Origin: Lactonifactor longoviformis DSM 17459
Lineage (GTDB): Bacteria; Bacillota; Clostridia; Lachnospirales; Lachnospiraceae
Assembly: GCF_900129135.1 (NCBI RefSeq)
Contig: NZ_FQVI01000006.1
Location: 1-64,000 of the forward strand
Reading direction: 5' to 3'
Length of the DNA: 64,000 nt
A program made the position numbers and the translations under genes. The notes beneath the pieces are model-generated. The model did not search any database, was not told the origin of the DNA, and saw only the letters and a program-made list of their open reading frames with translations. Every line of letters starts with the position of its first letter. Within the stretch, counting starts at the first letter, position 1. Positions 46,564-55,508 of this stretch are shown in pieces.

Positions 46564-47652
46564 ATGAAGCGAAGAGTATTGGGTGGTATTTTGGCGATGG
46601 CAATGGTATTGTCCTGTGTTGGCTGTGGCAGCCAGTCTGCGGGTACGGCAGGAGCGGATGCAGGCAGCGGCGCTGCTGAAAAAACTGCGGAGTCGACAGA
46701 GGCAGCAGAAGAGAAATCTGACGGGAAGGATTTGAAATTTGTATACATATCCAAGCAGCTGACTCACCCCTGGTTTGTTCAGGAAGAGATGGGAATTAAA
46801 AAAGCCTGTGATGAATTGGGAATTGAATATGTGGGAATTGACAGTGACGGAAATGATGAGAAATGTCTTTCTGATATTGACAGTGCATTTTCGATGGAAG
46901 CAGATGCACTCTTGATGTGCATCACCAATCAGAGTATGGGTCCGAATGCAGCGCAAAAATGTAAGGATGAGGGAATCCCACTGGTGACGATTGACGATAA
47001 TATCATGGATGCAGATGGAAATCAGGTTCCCCATGTCGGAATGCCTACGAAGGAAGTAGGAATGTTGGGCGGTGAAGAACTGGCGAAGATGGCAAATGAA
47101 AGAGACTTTTTCAAAGAGGGAAATAAGGTGAAGGTTCTTCAGATTGATATTCCCACGAATACAGTATTTGCTCCGAGACTGGACGGATACAAGGAAGCTC
47201 TGATGGAAAATACGCCATTGAAAGAAGAAGATTTCATCCGGGTGGAGGCAGCCGATGCGACAGCATCTTATGAGGAAAATCTGGCCGTAGCGTCTCCGAT
47301 TGTCCTGGGAAATCCGGATGTAACACATTGGATCGTAACAGGAGCTAATGATGACTGTGCGCTGGCACCTATGACAGTACTGGAAGAACAGAATTTTGAC
47401 ATGAATAATGTGCTTGCCTGTGGACTTGGGGGATATGAGATGTCTCTTGAAAAATTTAAAGCAGGTGATCCCAGTTATATTGCAATTGTATTGCAGCCGG
47501 ATGTAGAAGGATATAAAGCAGTTCAAATAGCGTATGACTACATCGTAAATGGAACAGAAATGCCGGAGAACACTTTTGTTTCAGGTTCTATTGCAAATTC
47601 TGAGAACTATCTGGACTTCTATCCCAACGGCAAATTGATGACAGATCAGTAA
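46564..47652 (+). CDS. AraF-like sugar-binding lipoprotein of ABC importer, 362 aa
   Basis: Lipoprotein signal (VLSC at Cys18 or VGC at Cys21), Ala/Glu-rich linker, then a type 1 periplasmic-binding fold with FVYISKQLTHPWFVQEEMG and WIVTGANDDCALAPM, typical of L-arabinose-binding-like receptors. It opens an operon with an RbsA-type ATPase, an RbsC-type permease and a UroD-family gene. AAGGAGG precedes the ATG. A weak TGGTTTAAT at 46491-46499 could be the promoter. Confidence 0.92.
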   Translation: MKRRVLGGILAMAMVLSCVGCGSQSAGTAGADAGSGAAEKTAESTEAAEEKSDGKDLKFVYISKQLTHPWFVQEEMGIKKACDELGIEYVGIDSDGNDEKCLSDIDSAFSMEADALLMCITNQSMGPNAAQKCKDEGIPLVTIDDNIMDADGNQVPHVGMPTKEVGMLGGEELAKMANERDFFKEGNKVKVLQIDIPTNTVFAPRLDGYKEALMENTPLKEEDFIRVEAADATASYEENLAVASPIVLGNPDVTHWIVTGANDDCALAPMTVLEEQNFDMNNVLACGLGGYEMSLEKFKAGDPSYIAIVLQPDVEGYKAVQIAYDYIVNGTEMPENTFVSGSIANSENYLDFYPNGKLMTDQ

Positions 47653-47726
47653 TTGTGGACTATGCCGGGAAATGTTTTGTAAAAGACATTTCCCGCGCGC
47701 CTGATAGGGAAAGGAAGGTGGAAGAT

Positions 47727-49247
47727 GTGGCAGAGAATATTGTAACCTGTCAGAAGATTAGGAAGAGTTTTCCGGGGGTCCTGGCGTTGGACGATGTTGA
47801 TTTTGAACTGAAAAAAGGTGAAGTTCATGCGTTGTGTGGCGAGAATGGGGCAGGAAAATCCACATTGATTAAAATCCTCACAGGTTTGTACGGAAAGGAT
47901 TCCGGAAGAATTATCTATGAAGGAAATGAAATAAATTTTAAATCTGTTCAGGAGTGCAGAAATAATGGAATATCTCTGATTCCCCAGGAAATTCATCTGG
48001 CACAGGATCTAACGGTGGCAGAAAATGTAATGATGACGCAATACCCTGTAAAGCATGGAAAAGTTGACTGGAATGCCATGCGGGAGAAAACTTTAGAATT
48101 ACAGAAACGCATTGGGTGTGAGAATCATTTTACGCCGGATACGCGAGTTGGTGATTTAAGTATGGGACATCAGCAGCTGATCGAAATTATGAAAGCAATT
48201 TCTACAGAATTAAAGGTTATCGCTTTTGATGAACCGACCAGTTCTCTCTCGGATGATGAGACGGAACGTCTGTTTCATCTGATAAAGGAACTGAAGGAAC
48301 AGGGAATCTCTATTATTTATGTCAGTCATCGTCTTGGTGAGATATTTAAGGTATGTGACAGGGTCACGGTTTTTAAAGATGGAAAATATGTGGATACAAA
48401 AGTAATAAATGACGTGAGCGCAAAGAGCCTGGTTGCTTTGATGGTTGGGCGGGAAACAGGGGGCTATCTGAAAGAAAAGAATTATACGGATATATCCCGG
48501 AAGGTTTTGGAAGTGGAAGGACTGTGCTGGGATAAAAAAGTGAAAAATGTATCCTTCTTTTTGAACAAAGGAGAAATCCTTGGGATGTTCGGTATTGTCG
48601 GGGCAGGACGGACAGAGACTGCCAGATTAATCTTTGGACTGGAGAAAAAGGAGCGGGGAAGGATTAAAATAAATGGGGAAACTGTGGAAATCCGGAATCC
48701 CCGGCAGGCAGTAAAACGTAAGCTGGGTTTTGTAACAGAGGACAGACGGGGAGAAGGTTTGTCAACAGTTTCCAGTGTGCAGTGGAATATAACAATGCCA
48801 TACCTGAAAAAACTTTCATCGTCCTTACAGACAATTCATCATAAGCAGGAGTGCGACAATGCGCAGAAATTGTCAGCAAAGCTCAGGATTAAGGCAGCCT
48901 CCCTGGACGACAGTGCAGGCTCACTCTCTGGAGGAAACCAGCAGAAAATTGTTATCGCGAAATGGCTGGGAGCTGAATCAGAAATATTGATCTTTGATGA
49001 GCCTACAAGGGGAATCGATGTGGGAGCTAAGGCGGAAATTTACCGTCTTATGGAACAACTGGCATCCGAAGGAAAATCTATCATTATGATTTCTTCGGAG
49101 CTTCCGGAACTGCTGTCTCTGTCTGATAGGATCCTGGTATACCGTGATGGTGAGATTAATAAGGAGTTTACAGAGGTAGGAGATTTGACGGAGGAACAGG
49201 TTCTCCATTATGCAATCATGAAAGATGAAGGAGGAGATAAATTGTGA
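47727..49247 (+). CDS. Sugar ABC transporter ATP-binding protein (RbsA/MglA type), 506 aa
   Basis: Double ATPase: first cassette with Walker A GENGAGKST, signature LSMGHQQLIEI and Walker B VIAFDEPTSSL; second with degenerate Walker A GIVGAGRTE, signature LSGGNQQK and Walker B ILIFDEPTRGIDVGAK. GTG at 47727 is chosen because AAAGGAAGG stands before it and the protein then starts just ahead of the first beta strand; an in-frame GTG at 47655 would add 24 unconserved residues. Overlaps the permease gene by four bases. Confidence 0.93.
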   Translation: MAENIVTCQKIRKSFPGVLALDDVDFELKKGEVHALCGENGAGKSTLIKILTGLYGKDSGRIIYEGNEINFKSVQECRNNGISLIPQEIHLAQDLTVAENVMMTQYPVKHGKVDWNAMREKTLELQKRIGCENHFTPDTRVGDLSMGHQQLIEIMKAISTELKVIAFDEPTSSLSDDETERLFHLIKELKEQGISIIYVSHRLGEIFKVCDRVTVFKDGKYVDTKVINDVSAKSLVALMVGRETGGYLKEKNYTDISRKVLEVEGLCWDKKVKNVSFFLNKGEILGMFGIVGAGRTETARLIFGLEKKERGRIKINGETVEIRNPRQAVKRKLGFVTEDRRGEGLSTVSSVQWNITMPYLKKLSSSLQTIHHKQECDNAQKLSAKLRIKAASLDDSAGSLSGGNQQKIVIAKWLGAESEILIFDEPTRGIDVGAKAEIYRLMEQLASEGKSIIMISSELPELLSLSDRILVYRDGEINKEFTEVGDLTEEQVLHYAIMKDEGGDKL

Positions 49248-50209
49248 AAAAAGAACGTTCACTGAAAATTAATGGAGACATGCTTAATAAGTATATACTG
49301 GTAGCGCTGCTGATTATCGAGCTGGTTGTTTTTTCTATGTTGTCGGATTATTTCCTGACAATGAAAAATATTTTTGCCATCGGGTTAAATATTTCTGTAC
49401 TGGGTATTGTGTCGATTGGACAGACATTATGTATTTTGACATCGGATTTTGACCTGTCCGTAGGAAATGCAGCAGCCTTTACAGGGATCATGCTGGGTGT
49501 TTTCTTTGAAAAAATGGGCATGAATTATGTGCTGGCATTTATTCTTGCAATTGGAGTAGCTGCCCTTGTTGGATTAGTCAACGGATTGCTTATTACGAAA
49601 CTGAATATCAATGCATTTATAACAACGATGGCTACTAATTTTATGCTGGGCGGTCTGGTATTGCTGGTGTCCGGCGGGCAGGCAATTCTATCCTCAAAAC
49701 CGGCGTTTGGGGCTATCGGAAGAACTACTTTTACCGGATTGAAAATACCACTTGCCATGGTGATTTTTATAGTGCTGTATCTGATTTTCTCCTGGTTTCT
49801 GAAAAATACTGTTTTGGGACGATATATTTACTGTGTCGGCGGTAATGCAGAGTCGGCTAAAATTGCGGGTATCAATATACATAAAGTCAAAATCATCACA
49901 TATGTGCTCAGTGGTGCACTGGCAGGTTTTGCAGGAATTGTTCTGGCCTCAAGAATGAACGCAGCGCAGATTTCTGTGGGAAGTACATATGGGATGGAAT
50001 CTATTGCCGGTACAGTGCTGGGTGGAACTGTATTATCGGGTGGTAAAGGCAAGATGCTGGGAACTTTCATGGGAGTTCTTGTTACAGGAATCCTTTCCAA
50101 TGGTCTGACTATGCTGGGATTAAATCAGGCGTGGAGAGATATAGCGACAGGGCTTTTGCTGGTTTTTGCAATTATTATGCAGAATGTAACCGGAAAAATC
50201 AAGCGATAG
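49244..50209 (+). CDS. Sugar ABC transporter permease (RbsC type), 321 aa
   Basis: Membrane subunit with eight to ten hydrophobic segments, first near residues 14-35, and the family signature GGNAESAKIAGINIHKVK. The GTG start at 49244 follows GAAGGAGGAG and overlaps the ATPase stop. The closely similar layout to the importer at 8322-10848 suggests the two systems are relatives with different substrates. Confidence 0.93.
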   Translation: MKKERSLKINGDMLNKYILVALLIIELVVFSMLSDYFLTMKNIFAIGLNISVLGIVSIGQTLCILTSDFDLSVGNAAAFTGIMLGVFFEKMGMNYVLAFILAIGVAALVGLVNGLLITKLNINAFITTMATNFMLGGLVLLVSGGQAILSSKPAFGAIGRTTFTGLKIPLAMVIFIVLYLIFSWFLKNTVLGRYIYCVGGNAESAKIAGINIHKVKIITYVLSGALAGFAGIVLASRMNAAQISVGSTYGMESIAGTVLGGTVLSGGKGKMLGTFMGVLVTGILSNGLTMLGLNQAWRDIATGLLLVFAIIMQNVTGKIKR

Positions 50210-50278
50210 GGAATGCATAGGGACGAGTTCTGATGTGACAGTCTCATCATCAATTTTGGAATGAAAAGGAGTAGAAAA

Positions 50279-51541
50279 ATGACATCGAGAGAAAGAGTGA
50301 TAGCAGCATTAAATCATGAAACACCGGATTATGTACCAATGGATTTGGGTGGCTGCGGCCAGACGGGAATAAGTGCAAGTACACTGTACCAGCTTAGAAA
50401 AGCGTATGGACTGGATGAACACCCTGTCAAAATTGTAGAGCCTTATCAGATATTAGGGGAAGTTGAATTAGATTTACTGGAAAAAATCGGTGGCGACGTC
50501 GTTCCTCTATGGAACAGGGATAATCTGATGGGAATTTCCAACCTGAATTGTACGAAACCATGGACTCTGTGCGACGGCACGCCCACATTAATGTCTGAAG
50601 ACTTTGAGTATGATGTGGATGAGCGGGGATATACCTATGTTTATCCCTGTGGTGACAGAAGCGTAAAACCAAGCCTGATGATGACAAAAGAAGGTTTTTT
50701 CTTCGATAATATTGAGCGCTCGGAGTATGACGAGGATAATCTGACACCACTGGAGGATTATAGAGATAGCTTTACGGTAAAGACGGAAGCTGACTGTGAA
50801 CATTGGGAAAAGCAGATTAAACACATTTACGATACATCTGATTACGCTGTGTTTGGCTGTCTGGGCGGTATGAGCATTGGGGATGCAGCGGAAGTTCCGG
50901 GGCCTTTCCTGAAAAACCCCAAGGGTATCCGCGGTGTACAGGACTGGTTAATGGCACATCTCCTGTACCCGGAATATGTGGAAGAGGTGTATGCTTATGC
51001 CGCAGATGTTATGATTAAGAATCTGGAACTTTATAAGCAGGCTGTTGGAAATAAAATTCAGGCAATCTGGCTGAGTGGAACTGATTTTGGAACCCAGAAT
51101 GCGCCAATGCATTCTCTGAATACATTCCGTAATCTGTATAAGCCATACTATAAAAAAGTCAATGACTGGATCCATGAGAACACGACATGGAAGACCTTCT
51201 ATCACACCTGTGGGGCGGTTGCAGGCTTTATGGAGGATTTCATTGATATGGGTATGGACATTGTAAACCCGGTGCAATTATCAGCGGCAGGCATGGACGG
51301 CCGCGAGTTGAAAGCAAAATACGGCGATAGAATTACGTTCTGGGGCGGAGGCGTAGATACACAGCATACCCTGCCATCAGGAACGCCGGAAGAAGTATAC
51401 AATGAAGTTATGGAGAGATTAAATATATTCAGTCCAAATGGAGGATTTGTATTTGCTACCATTCATAATGTAGTAGCAAAAGTACCAGCAGAAAATCTGG
51501 TGGCAATGTACAAAGCAGTTAAGGATTTCAGAGGAATCTGA
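50279..51541 (+). CDS. Uroporphyrinogen decarboxylase (UroD/MtaA)-family protein, 420 aa
   Basis: N-terminus SRERVIAALNHETPDYVPMDLGG is the UroD-superfamily hallmark. The barrel carries HTCGAV, which keeps the His-x-Cys of MtaA-type zinc sites, and GMDIVNPVQLSAAGMD near the C-terminus, but the late cysteine is not obvious. It is longer than the UroD-like protein at 7204 and differs from it in these motifs. ATG at 50279 follows AAAAGGAG; an ATG at 50261 is further from the conserved start. It ends an ABC sugar-importer operon. Function unknown; demethylation or a lyase-type step on the imported compound are possibilities. Confidence 0.82.
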   Translation: MTSRERVIAALNHETPDYVPMDLGGCGQTGISASTLYQLRKAYGLDEHPVKIVEPYQILGEVELDLLEKIGGDVVPLWNRDNLMGISNLNCTKPWTLCDGTPTLMSEDFEYDVDERGYTYVYPCGDRSVKPSLMMTKEGFFFDNIERSEYDEDNLTPLEDYRDSFTVKTEADCEHWEKQIKHIYDTSDYAVFGCLGGMSIGDAAEVPGPFLKNPKGIRGVQDWLMAHLLYPEYVEEVYAYAADVMIKNLELYKQAVGNKIQAIWLSGTDFGTQNAPMHSLNTFRNLYKPYYKKVNDWIHENTTWKTFYHTCGAVAGFMEDFIDMGMDIVNPVQLSAAGMDGRELKAKYGDRITFWGGGVDTQHTLPSGTPEEVYNEVMERLNIFSPNGGFVFATIHNVVAKVPAENLVAMYKAVKDFRGI

Positions 51542-51578
51542 AGTCTTAGCTGACATATATCCCTTAATATGTGTAAAG

Positions 51579-51648
51579 GGGCTGTGAAAAAACAGTCCGA
51601 ATAAATAAAGAGGATTTTCAATACACTTTAGTGGTTGAAAATCCTCTT
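51579..51648 (+). terminator. Two hairpins after the second UroD-like gene
   Basis: GGGCTGT (51579-51585) pairs with ACAGTCC (51592-51598). Then AAGAGGATTTTCAA (51608-51621) pairs perfectly with 51635-51648. The second is a strong stem that ends with TT and leads into a transposase fragment; the GGGGCTGT start resembles the hairpin at 45777. Confidence 0.6.
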
Positions 51649-51653
51649 GTTGG

Positions 51654-52115
51654 AAGGGCTGTCAGGATTATGGGTATCAGGTGGAAAACGCAGAGGAACT
51701 CCCCACTGCACCGGTGATCTCCTATTTTCTTTGTGACAGTTGGTATACAACTGCTAAAGTAATGGACAGCTTTATCCGGAAAGGTTTCTACACGATTGGT
51801 GCATTAAAGACCAACTGGATCATTTATCCAAAAGAAGCCTTTGGAAATCCGAAAGCATTATGGATATTTATATCCACGAATGTAGAATTATCCACACAGG
51901 AGCTCCTTGATACGTACACAAAACGCTGGCGGATTGAATTATTTTTTCGTCAAAGCAAAGGCAAGCTTGCACTGGATAAATATCAAATGCGTTTCAGGAA
52001 GAGAATCCAAAGGTATTGGCTGATTATGTCATTGGTCCACTACCTATGCTGCATATATTCAGGCGAATTTTGTACATTTGAAGAAGGATACTCCTATATG
52101 CAGAAGCAAGTATAA
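51654..52115 (+). pseudogene. C-terminal fragment of an IS4-like DDE transposase
   Basis: The frame reads FLCDSWYTTAKVMDSFIRKGF and IGALKTNWIIYP, then YTKRWRIELFFRQSKGKLALDKYQMR, which is the last catalytic region of IS4-type transposases (Glu in the KRWRIELFF segment). The N-terminal half, with the first Asp residues, is absent, and the frame opens without a proper start. It is a relic. Confidence 0.8.
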
Positions 52116-52130
52116 GGCATAAAAAAACAT

Positions 52131-52157
52131 TGACATCGGGGAATGAAAGAATATAAT
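52131..52157 (+). promoter_or_regulatory. Promoter upstream of the operator pair
   Basis: TTGACA at 52131-52136 and TATAAT at 52152-52157, both perfect consensus, 15 bases apart (shorter than the usual 17). It begins 16 bases after the transposase fragment and precedes two LacI-type palindromes. Confidence 0.6.
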
Positions 52158-52190
52158 AAGATTAAAGACATCGAATAGTGCACATTCATG

Positions 52191-52278
52191 TTGCAAGTGT
52201 TGCGGAACGCGTTCCACAACACTTGCAAAAATATTTGGAATATATTTTATTTTTTATCAGGTATGGAACGGGTTCCAT
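52191..52278. promoter_or_regulatory. Two LacI-type operators
   Basis: The first is a 38-base near-perfect palindrome (52191-52228) with core GGAACGCGTTCC. The second, ATGGAACGGGTTCCAT, is at 52263-52278. Both have the central CG/GG of LacI-family operators and the same GGAAC half-site, 72 bases centre to centre, near a spacing that allows looping. Downstream, 52279-52480 holds no clear gene apart from a hairpin at 52413-52431. Confidence 0.8.
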
Positions 52279-52480
52279 GGTGCTAATTCGGTAGTGTAAA
52301 GTAGCATATGAAAATTGGAGCTAAAAAATAGTTCCAGAGGAACCTAGAAAATTGCAGATATATTAGTTTTTTAGCGGCGTCCGCCACCCTTGACGGCACA
52401 CCAAGGGCAAAGCCAGAACCTTTGGTTCTGGTGGCTGGATATTTTACCTCTTGCTCGGAATCTAAAAACAGATAGAAGCT

Positions 52481-52993
52481 TTGTTCGGATGTTTTAAGAT
52501 TGCCTGCTGGAGACGTGAAAATCCGTGTGACGGATGGGGACCGGATGTGCAGATCAATTCGCCCGATGTAAATAATGTAACAAACTTGAAAGGCGAAGGC
52601 AACGACATGTTCTTTATTGACGGGGAAGAATATCCAAGCCTTAATGGTACGGGAACAGAAGACTATTTTAATCATACCTGGGGAATGCAGAGAAATGCAT
52701 ACCCACTCTTTGAAACAATTGTCCATGAGGGTGATACCGATGGTTTCCAGGTGTCATACAGATTTCATTTCAAGGATCCCGTTTGCTTTGAAAAGAGTTT
52801 AAAGGTAACAATTGAGCATGAACATGCAAATCATTTATCCGACAATTGGAGTTCAACCACTTATTGGTATCAGACGCTGCCTACAAGTAAGAAAGTCACG
52901 ATTCTTCCGGTGGAAGAAAGACTTCCGAATGTTCCGACTCCGCCGGGTAGAGAACTTAAACTGCCGGAAATGACATATGAGATGAAGCTGTAA
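52481..52993 (+). pseudogene. Truncated GH172 (DUF2961)-like gene
   Basis: Only the C-terminal part of a DUF2961/GH172 protein remains: NDMFFIDGEEYPSLNGTGTEDYF, then YRFHFKDPVCFEKSLKVTIEHEH and SSTTYWYQ. These match the conserved core of a family whose studied members act on fructose- or arabinose-containing sugars. The N-terminal half is missing and the first residues do not match the family, so the piece is probably a deletion product. It lies between LacI-type operators and a GH32 gene, which fits a former fructan operon. Confidence 0.75.
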
Positions 52994-53143
52994 GGAATCA
53001 TGGGCAAAGCGTTGGGAGGAATACAGTCCTGCAAGGCAGGAACAGTTTAGGATAAAAGAAGAAAAAGCGCGTCGTGAGTGAAGGCTTAATACAGGATTTG
53101 CCAAAAAGCCTCGTGATAAATATAGATAACTTGGAGGAGTTTT

Positions 53144-54628
53144 ATGTCCAGAGAATTGATGCAAGAGAATATTGTGAAGGCCCAGCAGGAGATTGATGCC
53201 AAAAAAGAGATTGTAAAAAATGGAAAGATGCGACAGCACTATCATTTTATGGCCCAGACGGGCTGGATGAATGATCCCAATGGACTGATCTATTATAAAG
53301 GAAAATATCATTTTTTCTTTCAGTATAATCCATATTACGGATTCTGGGATTGTATGCACTGGGGGCATGCCGTAAGCGATGATATGCTGCATTGGGAGTA
53401 TCTGCCGCTGGCATTGGCACCTTCTGAGACCTATGACAATCATCTGCGGGGCGGCTGTTTCTCCGGAAGCGCAATTGAGCATGACGGGAAATTGTTTCTG
53501 ATGTTTACTGGTACCGCTAATAATGGAAATGGATTTGAACAGACACAGTGTATTGCCTATAGCGAGGATGGCATTCATTTTGAAAAATATGAGGGAAATC
53601 CGGTACTGACTGCACCAGAAGGGGTACCCTCCGATTTTTTCAGGGATCCCAAGGTTTGGAAACATGGAGATACGTATTATATGGTATGCGGGGCAAGCCG
53701 CAGCAATAGAGCACAGGCACTTTTGTACCGTTCTAAGGATATGCTGCACTGGGAGCTCTTTAATGTGCTGGCCGAAAGCCGGGGTGAGTGGGGCTATATG
53801 TGGGAGTGTCCGGATTTTTATCCTATTGGTGATAAATATGTGCTTATGTTCTCACCAATGGGAGCAGGAGAGCGTACGGTTGTGTATTTGGTCGGCGATT
53901 TTGACTATGAGACCGGTAAGTTTGATTATCATGTGAATGGAGAAATTGACTGGGGATTTGATTACTATGCGCCGCAGTCATTTGAGGCACCGGACGGACG
54001 CAGAATCATTGTTGGCTGGGCAAATGCATGGGACTGGATGCCGTTTTGGAAGGATTGGGGACCAACATACCAGGAGGGCTGGTGCGGCTCTTATAATATT
54101 CCAAGAGAGGTACGCCTTATGGAAGATTATACCCTACAGTTTGTGCCCATAAGGGAGATTGAAACGATCCGCACAGATGCATGGCAGAAGGAAAATATGG
54201 TAATAAAGCAGGAAAAGGCTATAGTAAAAGCCGGAGACGGAGTATCTTTTGAGTGTAAGCTTACGGTTGATCTTGAGCAGACGGATGCAGAACAATTAAA
54301 GGTTGTGCTGCGCTGCGGGAACGGACAGCAGACCGTATGTACCTTTGATTTTACAAAAAGTATAATGTCTGTGAACAGAAATCATGCAGACGGCTGGAGC
54401 AAGGGAGTGTCTGAGAGCACATTATATCTCCGGAATAAAAAAGAATTAGATGTTCATATATTATCAGACCAGAGTTCTGTGGAAATCTTTACTAATCAGT
54501 ATCGGAATAATCATTCTTTGAATATTTATGCGGGCAGCGCACAAAACCAGACATATCTGTGCAGCTGCGGAGGACAGACCGTACTTAAGAAGATAGAAAC
54601 ATATGGGCTGAAAGAGTGCAACCGATAG
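53144..54628 (+). CDS. Glycoside hydrolase family 32 (sucrose/fructan hydrolase), 494 aa
   Basis: Cytoplasmic beta-fructosidase (no signal peptide). The five-bladed propeller carries WMNDPNG with Asp44 as nucleophile, Asp168 in FFRDPKVW as transition-state stabiliser and Glu221 in WECPDF as acid/base. A C-terminal beta-sandwich covers about 330-494. TTGGAGGAG precedes the ATG. It follows the operator region and the GH172 remnant, so control by a LacI-type repressor is likely. No permease is encoded next to it; sucrose, fructo-oligosaccharides or their phosphates may be the substrate. Confidence 0.93.
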   Translation: MSRELMQENIVKAQQEIDAKKEIVKNGKMRQHYHFMAQTGWMNDPNGLIYYKGKYHFFFQYNPYYGFWDCMHWGHAVSDDMLHWEYLPLALAPSETYDNHLRGGCFSGSAIEHDGKLFLMFTGTANNGNGFEQTQCIAYSEDGIHFEKYEGNPVLTAPEGVPSDFFRDPKVWKHGDTYYMVCGASRSNRAQALLYRSKDMLHWELFNVLAESRGEWGYMWECPDFYPIGDKYVLMFSPMGAGERTVVYLVGDFDYETGKFDYHVNGEIDWGFDYYAPQSFEAPDGRRIIVGWANAWDWMPFWKDWGPTYQEGWCGSYNIPREVRLMEDYTLQFVPIREIETIRTDAWQKENMVIKQEKAIVKAGDGVSFECKLTVDLEQTDAEQLKVVLRCGNGQQTVCTFDFTKSIMSVNRNHADGWSKGVSESTLYLRNKKELDVHILSDQSSVEIFTNQYRNNHSLNIYAGSAQNQTYLCSCGGQTVLKKIETYGLKECNR

Positions 54629-54694
54629 GAGAAGATTAAGCTAATTTCCTAAGCTTAAGACTTTTTAGCCGGAAGGTATGGGGGCAAGGGGGAC

Positions 54695-55014
54695 GGTGAG
54701 AGAAATCCCGCGGCAGCGGGCTGGCAGTATCGGACGGGAGGAAGGCTTAAGTTCCGGGGACACCTCCGTCGCCAAGAGAGTCTAAGACAAAACCGGAATC
54801 CCCGCCGGAGCACCGTTCGTATGGCCAAAGAATGCTTTATGTGCATTCTCTGCACATGCTCACTTTTTTTCGGCTTGGACTGCCGAAAAAATCTCCAGCG
54901 TGAATCCCGTTTTTGCCTAAGACTCTCTAGTCACTCCAGCGGAATCGTCCGCGGAACTTAAGCCCTCCCTCCCGTCCGAACCAGCCAGCCCGCCGCCGCA
55001 GGATTCCTCTCACC
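54695..55014. repeat. 320-bp long inverted repeat element with conserved core (copy B)
   Basis: Arms of about 100 bases: GGTGAGAG at 54695 onward matches the complement of the stretch ending at 55014, with the blocks GCGGGCTGG, CGGACGGGAGG and GGCTTAAGTTCC shared and scattered mismatches. Inside, TCTAAGACAAAACCGG (54781-54796) and TTTTCGGC...GCCGAAAAAATCTCC (54867-54896) match copy A at 33135. The whole could fold into a single long hairpin. No reading frame of note. Confidence 0.8.
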
Positions 55015-55265
55015 TGGGTATGGGAAAGTTCCAGGGGGGGAGATTTATCAGAACGGGAATGGAATCTTACACATAGGATATGGCTGTAAATTTGTCAGAT
55101 AGAATATAGATGTAATGTAACCAGAAAGTATGGAAGTGATAACGGTAACAGGTTTGGCTGTTTATCCAAAACATCGAGCGATCATAAATGATGAATAATA
55201 TGAAAAGTGTACAACTCACGACCTTCCCCACCCGTTTTCCGTGAATGTGAAGTGAGTCTCTGTCA

Positions 55266-55508
55266 GGATATAGGAGGGAGCACCGGGGAGACAGGGCCAG
55301 GCCAGGGGCCGGGGGATAGGGACCAGTCAGGGAGGTTAAGCGGAGTGAGCCTAAGATCCAGTCCACCAGCTATTTAGCGAGGAAGGCTTTCCTGACGAGC
55401 TTAGCAGCTGGTAGGACTTAGCTTAGGGGAACGGAGCCTCGAGCTGACTGGTCCCTATCCCCCGGCCCCTGGCCTGGCCCTGTCTCCCCGGTGCTCCCTC
55501 CTATATCC
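55266..55508. repeat. 243-bp element with perfect 65-bp inverted arms
   Basis: The left arm 55266-55330 is the exact reverse complement of the right arm 55444-55508. The arms are GC-rich, unlike the AT-rich DNA around them. The 113-base centre contains further nested complementarity (GTCCACCAGCT with AGCTGGTAGGAC, and CCTAAG with CTTAGG), so almost the entire element can form one hairpin. The remaining parts of the 54629-55771 gap show no gene; the first 66 and last 263 bases and the 251 bases between the two elements look like plain AT-rich spacer. Confidence 0.9.

Noticed and set aside
52413-52431. Hairpin CCAGAACC-TTT-GGTTCTGG in the leader before the GH172 remnant
   Set aside because: It is short, has no T-run, and nothing ties it to a known regulatory class; kept only as part of the leader description.
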